Assembly: GCA_014607495.2 (NCBI GenBank)
Contig: CP053154.1
Coordinates: forward strand, 12,090,001 to 12,154,000
Direction: 5' to 3'
Source: Carposina sasakii
Taxonomy: Eukaryota; Arthropoda; Insecta; Lepidoptera; Carposinidae
Length of the DNA: 64,000 nt
Part shown: in pieces, positions 44,494-57,014 of the stretch
Numbering within the stretch: position 1 is the stretch's first letter
How the letters are laid out: every line of letters starts with the position of its first letter
Position numbers and translations under genes: made by a program
Notes under the pieces: generated by a model
Databases searched by the model: none
Seen by the model: only the letters and a program-made list of their open reading frames with translations
What the model was told of the DNA's origin: nothing

Positions 44494-46997
44494 GTAAATT
44501 TCCCTAATAAAAATTTTACTCGATTACTACTATGAAGTAGACGTAGGATGCTAGTCAAAATCCAACATTTCTTTAAAAAAGAAATCTGGCTCTCAAACAA
44601 ATTATTCTCGTCAAACTATACCTACTTATTTCTACTCGTACCTTTCAAGATATTAAAACCTAATAATAAAATCTGCGAAATATAAAGAAGAAAGTCGAAA
44701 ATTTTGTTGACTTAAATACTTAGCGTATTGCATTCTTAGGTATGTACTTAGGTATGTACTTATTTAAAATTAAATAGATTTTTTAAAGTATTATTAAGTT
44801 CGGACCCGGTCCGGGAAAATAAATCATTAAAAAAGAATGTGGATTTTCCATTTCTTAAAAAGCAGCCATTTGACAGATTATTTATTTTTTCGTGGCTTGG
44901 ACTTTTGAATTTCAGCCTAGATTATTTTATCGAATTTATTTCAAAGTTACATAAAAAAGTGCTTTATCTATACCTATCCAATATAATATCAAGTAATTTA
45001 ATAAGGTGTACGTAAGATATAACACAGAAACACGGTAAATACCTATATTTTTTTATAGAAAATCACAAATAAACTCCGTCATGAAAATATTGTACCTACC
45101 TACCTACATGGTAACTGTAAAAAAAATATTATAAGAGCCACGTAAATTCGTCGATATACTTACATATTTATTAGATCCGAGAGCCATGTAATTTGCACGG
45201 GTGTGACTTCTTCTTCACTTCAAATTGTAAGTAAGTACCATCTATTACTACTTGATATCTAAGTACATGCCGTTATCCAGTTTCATCCAAAACTTACCTA
45301 TGTTTCTAAGGCTTAGACCCTTAAGTTCAGGGCCTAAAAAAATGCATTCAAATCATTGTAGGTAGTTTTAGATCATGGATTCTAATATTTTATTATTTTC
45401 AGATATCATCGTTACTGGATCGTATCGAATGAGCGTCTTGTTTCTTAAGCACTGCTGGTCACCATGTTTTGAGATGAATAGAGTGGAGTACCTACCTACT
45501 TCCGAGTTGTGGAAGTTGTGAAATGTTGTGTTTTTGGTAGAGAGACTATTGGACATTAACCTGGTACCTACCTATTCTAGTTTGGCCAAAATTCAATATA
45601 CTCATTATATTAGCGCGCCAGTCAAAATTCTTCATAATTATTACATTCGAAAATATTTGTTTCTATTAAAAATATTGTATCTACCATCATTACATATGTT
45701 GTTTTATTTTACGATGACGATGTCACACTCTTTTGTTTACATACACACATGGCTGTATTTCTAATGGGTGATCCTAAAATCACATCTACAATAGCGGGGC
45801 TAGATGTAAAATATCGATGACATGCCCTGAGTTATATAGTCGACTTAGGATATGCACATGCAATTGACCACAGAACAAGGCCCTAATATATAGGCCAGCA
45901 TAGGAATTCAGTACACATATGTGGTAAAAGGAAGAAACTACGGATGTCATATGGAATTCTCATTCGTATGGCAACAAAGAGACGATAGTATCGACACCCT
46001 TCAATTGACAAATAATTTGGTAGGACTTGATATGATTAGACGTCAAGTAGGAATTGATGTTAATGTATATTTTTTATTTTGATTAAAGTCTGATTCGGCC
46101 AGTTTAATTTTCTAAAACTTTAAGCTACAATATCTTTATTAATCCAGGTCGTACTGCAGAATACTATGGACCTAGCTCTAGAGGAGCTTAAGCTCTATAT
46201 TTCTATATTTTTTTCATTAGTATACGCTCATATCATAAGTCAACAAAAATTTTGTATGGGGACTTACATCCTTCTTTCTCCGTTCTTATTACACGGTTCA
46301 TAAAACTGCATGAAAGGACGATGTGAAACTGTAAAAGGATCAAAAACTGACAGAACACCCAGCCTTGTACATTTCAGGGTTCAGTGACAAAACTGAGATA
46401 GTAAAAGGTGGTCGTCGGCCTTTTGTTACACAGAAATGGAATTGTTTTGCAAAAATTTCAATGCAAAGCTTATTTAAATAAGTCCTTTAAGCTTCAACAT
46501 GAAAGAAAATATCGTTTTGTGCACGGAACCTGGTAATTTTAAACTGTTAAAACTGTAGAGCCTGAAAACAATATCTGCGTATTTTTCTGACATTTTATCT
46601 TTTATATTACCCAAAATGGGCTATGGTCTATGGGGGTAAAGTTTACAAGATAATTTATGAAAGGATACATAATTATTATAATGTGAGACTTCAATGAGAG
46701 GCTATGAAAACACACTGACTACAGATGCTCGACAATGATGTTTTTGTAAGCAAATACATTAAAAGTTATGCCATATTATTAACGGTATCTTGTTCGGGAA
46801 AATATGAAACTCACTCTATCTTTTGACGTATTGTGTGACCCGGAAATGTTTTTAACATGTTTCCGGTCATATGCCACATAAAAAAAGATGGCGGAATGCG
46901 GTATATTTTTAACGTGTAGGTCTGGAAGAGTCCGTTCCTAGAATAACCGAATCATAGAACCGAATGATCACAATTGTGTTGTATGCAGTTACACACA
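44494..46997. other. Intergenic, nothing firm
   Basis: ATATCAAGTAATTTAATAAG at 44986-45005 repeats a motif at 9161-9180. No gene or other element identified. Confidence 0.4.
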
Positions 46998-47000
46998 TAA

Positions 47001-47227
47001 GGGCTTGTACGCAAAACTACGATGCGACGCGATGCGAATTCGCAACGCAGAAAGTTGCGACACGAATTGCTGCGATGTGATTTCGTGCAGCAAGGCGTCT
47101 CCCTTCCACGATTTAGGTGACCAATCGAAAAAGCGATGCGAATCAATTCGCAAGTTCTTACGACGCGACGTGCGAGTTCGCAGGTTTTTGCGATGCGACG
47201 CCGCATCGCAGTTTTGTGTACAAGCCC
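47001..47227. mobile_element. PIF/Harbinger-like MITE, 227 bp
   Basis: TAA flanks both sides (46998-47000 and 47228-47230). Ends are GGGCTTGTACGCAAAACTAC and, reverse-complemented, GGGCTTGTACACAAAACTGC, both followed by GATGCG. The interior is rich in GCGATGCG/TTCGCA motifs in both orientations. The GGGC start and TAA duplication fit PIF/Harbinger. The overlapping open frames on both strands are repeat by-products. Confidence 0.8.
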
Positions 47228-49170
47228 TAATGTAGTCATACACAAATATAACAGCTAGTGTTAACGTTCAAATTAATTATTTGGTGGTACGAACAACGCA
47301 TACGTTCTCATTCGGTATTATCAGTTTTTATTCTTATTTCATTATTATTCTTCAAGGTAGAATGAATTTAATTAAATTACGATGTGATAATTGAAATTAA
47401 GGCGACAATCGGCGTGCGGCAGCCGGCAATGGCTGAATTGTAAGGATTGGGAATCGATATTGGCCCAGTTATATGGAAGAGACTGGTACAATAAATCTGA
47501 TATCCGAGTACAATTACGTTCTGTTAATTCACAGTACTGGTACTAAACAATAAGTAGGTATATCCTAGATTGAATTAATTGGCGATTTATCGTTTAAATT
47601 CTAATGGCATGACTGTTTACGTAGTACAATAGTGTTCAACAAATGGTGTGTTTTATTTACATACCAGAATTTACACGAAATCAGCTCTAAATAACTAAAT
47701 GGATTTTATGTAGTATACATTTTTAGTTTCATCAAAATCCGTCTAGTCTTAATATAGAAATCTCATTAACATGTTGTACGACAAAAATATCTAACGTTAT
47801 CTAAACATATCTAACCTAATCTGATCCAGGGAAGTGGGTTGGGTTGTTAGTTGATGTTTACCAGGAAAATTGTAGTGCATCCTTACGGAAATCTGATTTT
47901 TCCTTACTTGAATTCTTTAGTAAAAAATTTACTGCGATGTGAGCTTTTTAATAAAAAAAAAGAATATTTATTATCAAATTTCGTCTACCCAACGATCTCT
48001 GTATTCATAAAACGATGACCTCAATCTTACCTGATAAAATTCGGAGGCAGTCTATCGAACGGGGCACGTACACGTTGCCAAAATCTATCGCATGCCAGAA
48101 AAATCCCTTTCAATACACAATTCAAACCAAATAAATTCATACTGTTATAGAAAAAAAATATATTTTTCAATGGATTATTTTGAAATAAGATGGACACCTA
48201 CCTGTACAGGGTGTATAAACGCACACCCTACAAAAGGGGTACATATACTAAGCAAAATGAAAGAAAATAACCTACTGTAAAGAGAACCCTGCACAGAATT
48301 TGAGACTCATAATTACAGCTATATTTTTCCAATCAGCATGGAAAAATACATTCATACAACCTACAAAAATAAACATGCGATTTTGAAAATCAAATTTTGT
48401 GGATACATTCTCTACCTACATAGTTTTTCATACATCATGTACAAACATAGCCTGAATTATTAACTACATGCAATTTTGGTTAATATCATTAATATCATAT
48501 TAATAAGAAGCTTTCAGCTTGAACTTATTTCACTTGCTAATTTACTTGCATCTTTACTTTTGGAAAAACCTCCTCCAGCATTTCTTTTACCTATCTACTA
48601 AATCAACATTTATATCAAAAGAATTTATAACCAAAACTCCGGCAAATTTGATCACAAACAAAATGTTTACAAACTCGGGCAGAAGTAATTACTATATTTT
48701 CCTTGTCATTTCGTTAAAACTTGGGTTAATCCTATCCAACGGTGAATTTGGAATCGCTTGCTTTAACTTAAAATTGCACCGCCGACTTTTAAATTAGCAG
48801 CGACCGAAGTGAATGAAAAAAAATTAGCACTCCGGGCACAAATTAGACTAAGTGGGTTTTAAAACTAAAGCCGTAGATTCTTGATTATAAAGAGAGGGTG
48901 CTGTTTTGCCCGTATTGTTGGAACTTTCATCACGGTTAGTGTTACAAAGAAAACTGGCGGGACTTTGTGTTTGCGCGGTCTGGGGTGAACGGCGCTTTCG
49001 CGTTGCCCCGATATTTGCTCAGTGTTCGTTTGTTCATTGGTAGTTTTAAAAACACTACTTATTTCTAGTTAAGGAAGTTGGCAGAAGTGGATGGTTTTTA
49101 TACAAAACCTTTCATAAAATAGCAGTACATTGTAGTGTATTCCACTGATTACCTATACCTAGGTATCATT
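47228..49170. other. Intergenic with MITE fragment
   Basis: 48207-48475 is a partial copy of the CAGGGTGTAA MITE family (GTACAGGGTGTATAAACGCA, ATTTGAGACTCATAA, TTTTGAAAATCAAATTTTGT). A GC-richer patch at 48950-49015 has no assigned role. No gene. Confidence 0.4.
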
Positions 49171-49173
49171 TAA

Positions 49174-49407
49174 GGTGCGTTTTCACTAGAAATATGTCGT
49201 GCGGGGATGTCTAGCAGTGCTGCTAAAATGTGTGAGAGTTTCCACCAAAGCTATACGAGGGCACTTATCTCTCGCTTGTTTTATAGATATACAAAAATCT
49301 CGGTGAGATATGCTAGGCGAGGCAAGGTAAATGAAGCGTTTCTATTGGTTCTTGACAAACAAATTCCTCGCAACATATCCTCGCACATCTCTGGTGGAAA
49401 CGTAACC
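49174..49407. mobile_element. PIF/Harbinger-like MITE, 234 bp
   Basis: TAA flanks both sides (49171-49173 and 49408-49410). Ends are GGTGCGTTTTCACTAGAAAT and, reverse-complemented, GGTTACGTTTCCACCAGAGA, about 70% identical. Interior CTCG-rich motifs (CGAGGGCACTTATCTCTCGC) occur inverted. The open frame at 49207-49410 falls entirely within it. Confidence 0.65.
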
Positions 49408-49595
49408 TAAACTTATATCTCAGAAATACGTAAATCCTTTTAAGATTCGGATAAAGAATGAAATGTCATGACTTGATGTTTCTTTCAAATTGGAGTTTTT
49501 AAACAGCATTAGACGAGCCACACTGAGTTGTATGTGTGAACCTAATGGGATGATGCTTTTAAACTCGGGCTTTCTTTCCAATAAAACTGAATATA

Positions 49596-49850
49596 TACAT
49601 ACATATAATCACGCCTTCATCCCTTACGGGGTAGGCAGAGCACCAAGGGCCGATACAACCACACGGGGCAAAAGGCGCACCTTTTGACTAATTTTGAGGG
49701 TATAGTTGAGATGTAGAAGTTCGGTTAGTAGTGGCCCTCAGTCAGTAAGACCCTCTTGTCCCTCTACTGACTTGTACAGAATGCCCGGGAAGAGAAGCAA
49801 CTGTAGTATTATACGTTTTTTTTCACTCCCAGAGCAGCATAAAAGAAGAA
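49596..49850 (-). mobile_element. GGTTCTATCGGCCC element, full-length inverted
   Basis: A minus-strand copy of the element at 28361-28636 from CACTCCCAGAGCAGC to a (ATGT)n tail at 49596. It includes GAGGGTCTTACTGACTGAGG and GTGTGGTTGTATCGGCCC. It has a 9-base extra segment, GGTGCGCCTTTTGCCCC-like, before GTGTGG. Confidence 0.75.
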
Positions 49851-50374
49851 ACTGAATAATTGATATATATATATATAAAAAGAGCTTCTTCACAATTTAA
49901 ATTGTCAATGTTCACCTTTACCCTAAAATATCAGGCTCTTTGATTAATCAGATACGATAGGAAGGCCATTAATTAAATATTCCTTGAAGAGGCCACTCTG
50001 TGACAAAATAACATTGAAGAAAGATTTTAAATGAACTGAAGTATTAATTAAAATAAAGTTCTTTGTTCTATTTTTTTGTGTCTTCCAGATGAGAAAGTAC
50101 TGTTATTTCAGGTTTCAATTTGGATGATGTAATAGATTTTTCTATTATTGTCAATATTTATAATGTGTGTAATTTTGTTAATGAAACCAAAAAGTGATTG
50201 ATAAAATAATAAGTTTTTTTTTTATTACATTGCTATCTAACCAAGTTCACGGGGACCAAAATAGCAAATACGAGTACCATTAAGAAAATTATAGGTACTA
50301 CGCAGTACTTTACCAAAAATAACCAAGTTATCGTACAATCTTTGTATATTTATATACCTCGTACATATAGCTCA
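49851..50374. other. Intergenic, nothing recognised
   Basis: It contains an (AT)n run at 49861-49877; otherwise nothing. Confidence 0.4.
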
Positions 50375-50598
50375 TAGCTCGAAGAACTGATGGCCAATGG
50401 AGTCGGAAAGTTCTAGAGTGGATACCACGTATTGGCAAACGCAGCGTGGGAAGGCCACTCGCGAGGTGGACGGATGACCTGGCCAAGGTCGCGGGCGTCG
50501 GTTGGATGCAGACTGCTTCCGACTGGTCGGAGTGGAGGTTGTTGGGGAGGCCTATGTCCAACAGTGGACTTCTCAGGGCTGTAAATGATGATGATGAT
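50375..50598 (+). mobile_element. RTE-like non-LTR 3' end
   Basis: It starts at AGCTCGAAGAACTGATGGCC and ends CAGGGCTGTAAATGATGATG. It keeps the segment encoding ARWTDDLAKVAGVGWMQTAS in one frame. 5' truncated; one base is missing in the GGGGGAGGCC run, breaking the last residues. Confidence 0.85.
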
Positions 50599-50654
50599 AC
50601 ATGTATATACTGCTTTATTTCCAAAATGAGAACTGCAGAAAGAGATCAATAAGA

Positions 50655-50715
50655 TCTTTATTCTTATTCTTTATTGTACACAATAAAGTTTCACATATAG
50701 AGTTTATAACAAGGA
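50655..50715 (-). mobile_element. Retroelement tail fragment
   Basis: CTTTATTGTACACAATAAAG, CACATATAGAGTTTATAACA resembles the tail at 85-235. Confidence 0.45.
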
Positions 50716-50733
50716 AGATCCTTCGTTCGTTAA

Positions 50734-51092
50734 AGGTGAGTATAGACTAGAGCATTTACTTGTACTAACTAACTAGTTTATTACTCTTCACGAACCAGAG
50801 TACGCTCACCCTTTTGTTACAGCAATAATTTGTAGAAACCAACGGACGTATTGATGTAACATTTTGTCGAGCCTTTGCACGCAACTTGTTGGTCCCACAT
50901 TTCAAGGAAGAATGAATGCAAGTTACAACGAAATGTTACGGGTAAATGCGCAAACTCGCTGTGAGCATTACGCCAAGCATTCGCAGGAATGTTACATTAC
51001 ATGGAAATTGATATTTTACCTGTATTGTACCGTTCATAAGAACGTTACATTACACAGAAATGCTCGAGAAAATGCTCTAGTCTATACTCACT
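50734..51092. mobile_element. TIR element, GTGAGTATAGAC ends
   Basis: Ends are AGGTGAGTATAGACTAGAGC and, reverse-complemented, AGTGAGTATAGACTAGAGC, both followed by ATTT. TTAA occurs on both sides (50730-50733 and 51093-51096), so the duplication may be TTAA or TTA. The interior has several GAATGTTACATTACA-like motifs. A non-autonomous DNA transposon; the superfamily is uncertain. Confidence 0.65.
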
Positions 51093-51416
51093 TTAAAATA
51101 GAAATGTCACTATGCCACAAACGTGTAAAATGCGACGGTTATAATTATATAATTAAACTTTTATTAGAATATGAGATTTCGCTGGTTATGCATTTTTAAT
51201 CACCTTACAAAGCTGGAGATGAGACGTATGAATTGCGCGTAGGCGTACTGTTGGGACGGAGTTCGTTAAACATAAAATATTCAGACACTAATACGCCGGT
51301 AATTGTAAAAATAATGCCCGTGTTTTTGCAGAAAACTCCTGACAAAATCGATGGAAAACATAATGATGTATGTAGGTAGATATAGGTATATAGGTAAGTT
51401 ACGTTAACTTCACTTA

Positions 51417-51710
51417 GGCTCAATGGCGCGGAACGGAACGGTATGGAAGTTTTTGTACATCGCATAATGAACTTATGTCAAATGTATAACAAACAAACTA
51501 TGTCAAATGTATAACAAACAAACTAACTACCTAGCCTAAAAAAAGTCGTGTGTCTTCCGCGGAATCCTCGCGCATTCTCGAGAACTCTCCGATGATTTGA
51601 CGTAACGGAATTTGGAAATTGACGCTGATGATATAAATTTCATTATGCTATATACAATTTCGTTGCAAAAATTCGCTTCCGTTCCATTCCGCGGCGGTGT
51701 AAATTGAGCC
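51417..51710. mobile_element. PIF/Harbinger-like MITE, 294 bp
   Basis: TTA flanks both sides (51414-51416 and 51711-51713). Ends are GGCTCAATGGCGCGGAACGG and, reverse-complemented, GGCTCAATTTACACCGCCGC then GGAATGGAACGG, related after a short gap. Inside is a perfect 25-bp tandem duplication (51473-51522, starting TATGTCAAATG). Confidence 0.7.
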
Positions 51711-51713
51711 TTA

Positions 51714-53639
51714 CTGCTTAGGCTAGAATTTCTTGACCTGTCTACTACCACGAGTTTTTAGTGTTCACGATTGTATCCAAATATGGTAACCGTATAGCTA
51801 ACAAGTGTACTGTAACGAGTAGGTACGATATACAGCTAGCCTTTATAGTGTTGACAATGAATTAACTCCATTATCATAAGTCGTTGACTCGAACCTGAAT
51901 AACACTCATTAACCATTGAAAAAATTAACTACTTGTAAACTACAGTAAAAGATTTAACAGTTAATGCTTAAATTGCGAAATAAAGAGTTTACTCATTGAA
52001 AACAGTAGGGCCAGGAATGATATTTTCACGACACTAACCAAGTTATTATTCATCGTACGTCGCTTGACTTTACCAATATACCCCAGCAAAAAAATACACT
52101 ATATCCTCAGAAGTAAAGCATTACTCAGTTAACAGTATCGGCACAAATTCATTTAGCTTAACTGCGATATTCATTACGTAGCTCCATTTTAAATTGTGCG
52201 TAAACATAATGACGGTTGTGATGTTGGGGCCATTAAATCGGAGGATCTGGACGGTGATCTTTTTGCATAGACTCTCATTGCAGGGTGTTTTCATTAAACA
52301 GTATCAGGCCTCATTAAAATTAACCTGAATATAATCTGGGTGTTCTATTAATAAAAGTAAGAATAGCCTCGTGTATCTCGTGTAACTCTAACTAGAGTGT
52401 AATTTAGTGCTTCTGCACTAGCTTGCTAACATGAATCATTCCCGACACTACAGTCAGAATCAAGAGAGGTGATCAGATAGAGACCAGCAAATAAAGCATA
52501 GAAAATTCAGTATACCAAACAGGTTATTAAATAAAATATTTAAAGCAATGGAAATTACAGAATGTGACCTTATCTTCTACTAATTAGTATTAGGCACTGA
52601 CAAACCTTGCTAACTAGCTTACTCTTGATGTATCTCAGACATAAGCGAGTAGTATTTCAAATGAATGGCTGAATACTTCAAAAACGTATCCGCCAATACC
52701 CTCGCTGTGCTCTAATCTAAACTGATGGCCCCAACATAAGTCCAAGCTTTGCGGAGCTGTGGGTGTACATTTAATTCAACCATTCCCCGGGGTTTTTTTC
52801 TCAGAGCCACATTATAGAGGAATGGAGGTTTTATATCAAACACTCTTTTATTCCCAAATAGCTGGAGATCTCATCTTACCGTTCCCGGTTATGAGGGGGA
52901 CGTTGTATACTTAGGTTAGATCGAGGAAAACTACAGGAAGTATTATTTCATTACCCCACCCTTTTTCCTTTATTCGATAAATTAACTGTACTACATCATG
53001 TAGTAGATGAAAAGTATGTAAGTTTGATTGTTTTAAAAAGATATAGAATTCGACATTAAATCGGGACCGATTAAAAAAGATTTTTATTATATATCGGACT
53101 ATTTTACCTGTTCTATTAGACTGTTTTTCCCACAGATACAGATTTCATCGCCTCTTTTAATGAAATCACATAATAGATTACTACTATCAATGTTAAATTG
53201 ACCCATTTACCTACCCCCTTTGAATATAAAAAGAAAATAAATCTGAGTATTCTACAGATTTTGAAGTTTCAAAGGTTTCAGGTATTCATTCCTTCCTTAG
53301 AAAATATGATATTTTCAAATTTTTGCGAAACTCATCATAATTTTTGTCTGCGGAAAGGTTTTATAGTTATAATAAAAAGAACGTAAATATAGACACCGAA
53401 CGAGTCTACTTTACGAAGCATGACTTATATTTTTAGGAAAACAAGAAGCTGATTTACTATATTACGAGTATATTGCCAGTCGCATCCATAGTAAAAAGGA
53501 CCATAAGTAGGTACCTATTAGAGGATCAAGAGTAGTTTAATGAGCCTTTTCTTATTACAGATCACTGGAATGCACACTAGACACGGCAGACTGATTTTGA
53601 ATATAGAAAAGATTGGCATATCGGTAGACTTATTTTGTA
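51714..53639. other. Intergenic, nothing firm
   Basis: A 13-bp inverted pair, ATGTTGGGGCCAT (52221-52233 and 52725-52737), is the only structure noted. No gene supported. Confidence 0.4.
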
Positions 53640-53969
53640 CGAGTGGACGCCAGCGACTCCGTCCGCGTGGACTACAGAAAAAACAAAGTGTCGAAGTTAT
53701 CCGGGATTAAAACATTTTCCCGAGATAAAAAGTCTATATGTTAAGTGGGACCTGTCGCAACATATTCCTGAAAACTGCATCGAAATCGGTTCAGCCGTTT
53801 CTGAGATTAGCGTGCACAAACGCACAGACAAATCGACAAACAGGACAAAAAATCCAAAAATCATTTTTTTGGGTACTAATGCGTTGATAAAGGTCTCCTA
53901 TAATAATTATTTTTTCTCATATATCTTTCATGTACAGACAACGATCCGTTACATTATTATATGTATAGA
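53640..53969 (-). mobile_element. Helitron-like element, near complete
   Basis: A minus-sense copy of 23186-23507. It runs from TCTATACATATAATAATG at 53969 to GGCGTCCACTC at 53640 (CTAG mutated to CTCG). It retains AACGGATCGTTGTCTGTACA and the CTCAGAAACGGCTGAACCG core. Confidence 0.7.
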
Positions 53970-54003
53970 TAGATAGATTTTGCGATAGCCGAACTTGTAC
54001 ATG

Positions 54004-54118
54004 TCAACTATACCCTCAAAATTGGTCAGAAGTCACCATCAGCCACCATGTGGTTCTATCGGCCCTTGGTGCTCTGCCTACCCCGTAAGGGATAAAGGCG
54101 TGATTAAATGTATGTATA
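54004..54118 (+). mobile_element. GGTTCTATCGGCCC element 3' end
   Basis: TCAACTATACCCTCAAAATT to GGGATAAAGGCGTGATTAAA and ATGT repeats, just downstream of the Helitron-like copy. A short internal duplication (CACCATCAGCCACCATG) is specific to this copy. Confidence 0.75.
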
Positions 54119-54530
54119 GATTATATGTATGTGGCGACCAGTCGCCACCCGCTTGCTTAACATTAAAATACGAAGTCAAAGAATCCTATTTAATAATTAT
54201 TATAAAGTATTGGTTTAAGCGTAGTGTTTTTTTCAGTAGGATAATACTAAACAGAGAATATTATTTTTTCGAATTGCAATCAGTCGCAAGTTAGGGAGCG
54301 GTTCAATTATGTAAGCTTCTATTATTTGAAGGTTAGCAAAGGCTGGCTTACTATGTGAGAGAAATTCCTATCCTAATACGAATTTCCTATTCTTATCAGG
54401 AATGTTCATATAATTTAGAAAAGTGTGATTTGTAACCTCATATTTTGTGGCTAGGTTTTTTATAGAAGGCTATTTTCATAGCCTTTGCTTGACGTACCCC
54501 TTAAGTTACATTCTGTATACTCTACAAGAA
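54119..54530. other. Intergenic with MITE arm
   Basis: 54399-54523 is one arm of the 56740-57014 MITE family on the minus strand (ACAGAATGTAACTTAAGGGG, then TATGAACATTCCT). The remainder has no feature. Confidence 0.45.
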
Positions 54531-54890
54531 TTAAGCGGCGATAGCCTAGTGGTTAAGACGTGCACCTTCCAAGCGGGAGGCGTAAGTTCGATTTCAGTCA
54601 CGGGCCTATACCAATGAATTTATTTCATGTACAGATTTTAATGTTGCAAAATTGTCACTTAGCTCGTGCCTCGGAAAGCACGTAAAACCGTTGGTCCTGC
54701 TCCTGATCTCTATCCGGTCGTGTCGGCTTTCCGTCCCATCGGACTATGAGAGTAACGGAATAGAGAGTGCATCTGTGTTTGTGCACACACTTGTGCACTA
54801 TAATATCTCCTGCGTACCTGGCCAATCTTCGTCGAGATGGGTCGCCTTGGCCGAAATACGATCGGAGATCATCACTCTACAAGAAAAACT
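54531..54890 (+). mobile_element. tRNA-derived SINE, full-length
   Basis: The head is GCGGCGATAGCCTAGTGG (A box), AAGACGTGCACCTTCCAAGC and AAGTTCGATTTCAG (B box). The body follows with TGCAAAATTGTCACTTAGC, CTCGGAAAGCACGTAAAACC, TGTCGGCTTTCCGTCCCATC, TGTTTGTGCACACACTTGTG and GTCGCCTTGGCCGAAATACG. At about 360 bp it is the longest copy here. A shorter inverted copy is at 14985-15206; the tail alone is at 19880-19930. Confidence 0.8.
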
Positions 54891-56189
54891 ATACTAATAT
54901 GTATGGTAACATAAAATTCGATAAACATTTTTATGTGAAACCTTATGTAGTAAATTGTGTCAATTTATCAGAAGAATGGCTCATCGAAAAAAATATTGCC
55001 ACCAAAACAGATAAGGTGAATAATGGCAAGGGAGGCTTTATATTATACAATAGAATTTGTGGCTTAGTAGGTATTATTTACACACATTATTTACCAGTAG
55101 GCCGTTAAAAAGCACTTAGTTAACATTCTAATAAATAGTTTGAGAATTTTGCTGGAAATATGTCATAGTATGTTTTAACCGACTTCATGGGGAAATTATT
55201 AATTAATTTATAAAAATACTCTACGTAGGAGAGTTAAAAATATCTATGACTACTTAAATTTACATAAAGCTTTACCTTCCACTATAAAAATTAAGTTTGT
55301 TAGGCAAAAATATCATATATACCTTAGATAACGTAACGATATCATACTTGTACCATGCAAACTGTCTATAAAATTTTCTAACATTATTCTGAAGTAGCAG
55401 AAACTTGTGTTCTCCTTTCTTACCTTTATGCTTATTTGAAGAAAATGTCTTTTATATTTCTACAATTTCTAAAACCATACACATTGCTGCCATAGACTGT
55501 TATGATGAAGAAATCTCCAAAGAAAAATCTCAACGCTTCCAAAATCCACCGCAAAATATGAGCTATCATGGCGTCGTACTCGTAGCTTAAATCTACTACT
55601 CTACAACTACTAAATAAAAGGCAAAAGGTCCAGTATATTTGTAGTTCAAGAGGTGGAGGCCATCATCAGTCCGCTCACGTCCTCGGCCACTTATCACGAC
55701 TTGCTCGAGTAAAATAAAATAAATTGCGGACAAGAGCTGGGGCCGAGACTTATAGCTATATTAGCTAAATAAACTCCGCCAATATATTAATAGAAAGGCA
55801 AAGGAAAATACGTGTCCGGCCCATGGGAACGAACTGACGAAATATCAATTCAATAATGGTGGGAGGTTATATTGTTTGTATAAAAAATTGTACGATAATA
55901 GGAGTCAAATATTTTACTTTTGAATTCGTTATTTTATAAAATGGCTTTATGTTTCAACTTTGTTAAAATAAAAATACAATACTTTTAATGGAATAGCAGA
56001 ATAAAATTTTCAGTCAATAAAAACTTAATTTTTAAAATCAAAAAACCGGACTGCTTAAAAAAGAACCAAACTATGTACATATTATAAAAAAAAACAAGCA
56101 CTTAGATGTCCGGTGGTCTAGAATTCTATGATATATTATTGAATGAATACTATTGAATAAAATAAAATATTTTCTAATAATGGAACATA
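54891..56189. other. Intergenic, nothing firm
   Basis: 55175-55192 carries the AACCGACTTCATGG start of the repeat at 18261. A GC-richer stretch at 55650-55760 has no known role. No gene. Confidence 0.4.
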
Positions 56190-56440
56190 CATTGGCCGCG
56201 TGGTACCGGCAGAGTAGAATTCGTACCACCCCATGTACGTAGTAGTACGAGGCGATTAAGGGTTTCCGGGAGGTGGGCAGCAGCGCCTCCCGTGTCGACA
56301 ACATAGCCCAAAATACAAACTGCGGTCACCAACCCGCCTGCCCAGCGTGGTGACTATGGGCAAAAACCCCCTATGGCAGGTCTTGTGGCGTGCCCTGGGG
56401 GAGGCCTACGTCCAGCAGTGGACTGCAATAGGCCTACATG
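56190..56440 (+). mobile_element. Retroelement 3' end, GCAGTGGACTGCAATAGG type
   Basis: It contains GTACCACCCCATGTACGTAG, CGGGAGGTGGGCAGCAGCG, CCGCCTGCCCAGCGTGGTGA, CCCCCTATGGCAGG and TACGTCCAGCAGTGGACTGC. The last part is shared with 19470-19515 and is analogous to the RTE-like end. GC-rich relative to its surroundings. No intact ORF. Confidence 0.6.
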
Positions 56441-56460
56441 TCATTAATCATATTTTTGAC

Positions 56461-56560
56461 GGCCATTGGCACCCTGCCTGCGACGCCATACTGCATCCCA
56501 TAGGCAAACTGATATGATGAATGTTTGTTTGGTCATGGATGTTTCATAACATGTCATTAA
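56461..56560 (+). mobile_element. Degenerate GGTAGGTGC-family SINE
   Basis: CTGCGACGCCATACTGCATC, TGATGAATGTTTGTTTGG and TCATGGATGTTTCATAAC resemble the 11066-11321 family with deletions. Confidence 0.45.
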
Positions 56561-56739
56561 TCATATTTTTAATCAATAAATGTACCTATTGTGTCTAAAC
56601 TAAATACATATTCTTAAAAAAAATTGAAACAAAACTGTATTCACGAGATATAAATAAAATTAACTTTATATAGTTAGGTCGACGTTAATAAATTATGCCC
56701 ATATTGAAATTATCATGTTTTACATCACGAGTACATATA

Positions 56740-57014
56740 CAGGATGTAACATGAGGGGTATGTCAAGTGAAAAACTATGTAAATAGCCCACTAAAAGGAA
56801 TTTTGTAGATAGGTTCTACAAAATTTCAGACTCGAAATCACATGTTTATTTTTTTAAAGTAGTATGGAAAATTCCTAAAAAACTTAGGAATGTTCATACA
56901 ATTATGAAAAATAAACAATCATGTGATTTCGAGTTTAAAATTTTGGAAATAGGTTATCTATATTGGTCTATTTACATAGCTTTTCCCTTAACATACCCTT
57001 TCTGTTACACCCTG
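56740..57014. mobile_element. CAGGGTGTAAC palindromic MITE
   Basis: It is TA-flanked. Ends are CAGGATGTAACATGAGGGGT and, reverse-complemented, CAGGGTGTAACAGAAAGGGT. The whole 275 bp is a long imperfect palindrome centred near 56881 (AAAATTCCTAAAAAACTTAG). Arms recur alone at 8292-8380, 24915, 27419-27560, 48207-48475 and 54399-54523. Confidence 0.78.

Noticed and set aside
46952..47245. Three overlapping open frames
   Set aside because: They fall inside the PIF/Harbinger-like MITE and come from its repeated motifs.
52221..52737. TIR element bounded by ATGTTGGGGCCAT inverted pair
   Set aside because: Only 13 bp match, and no target duplication could be found.
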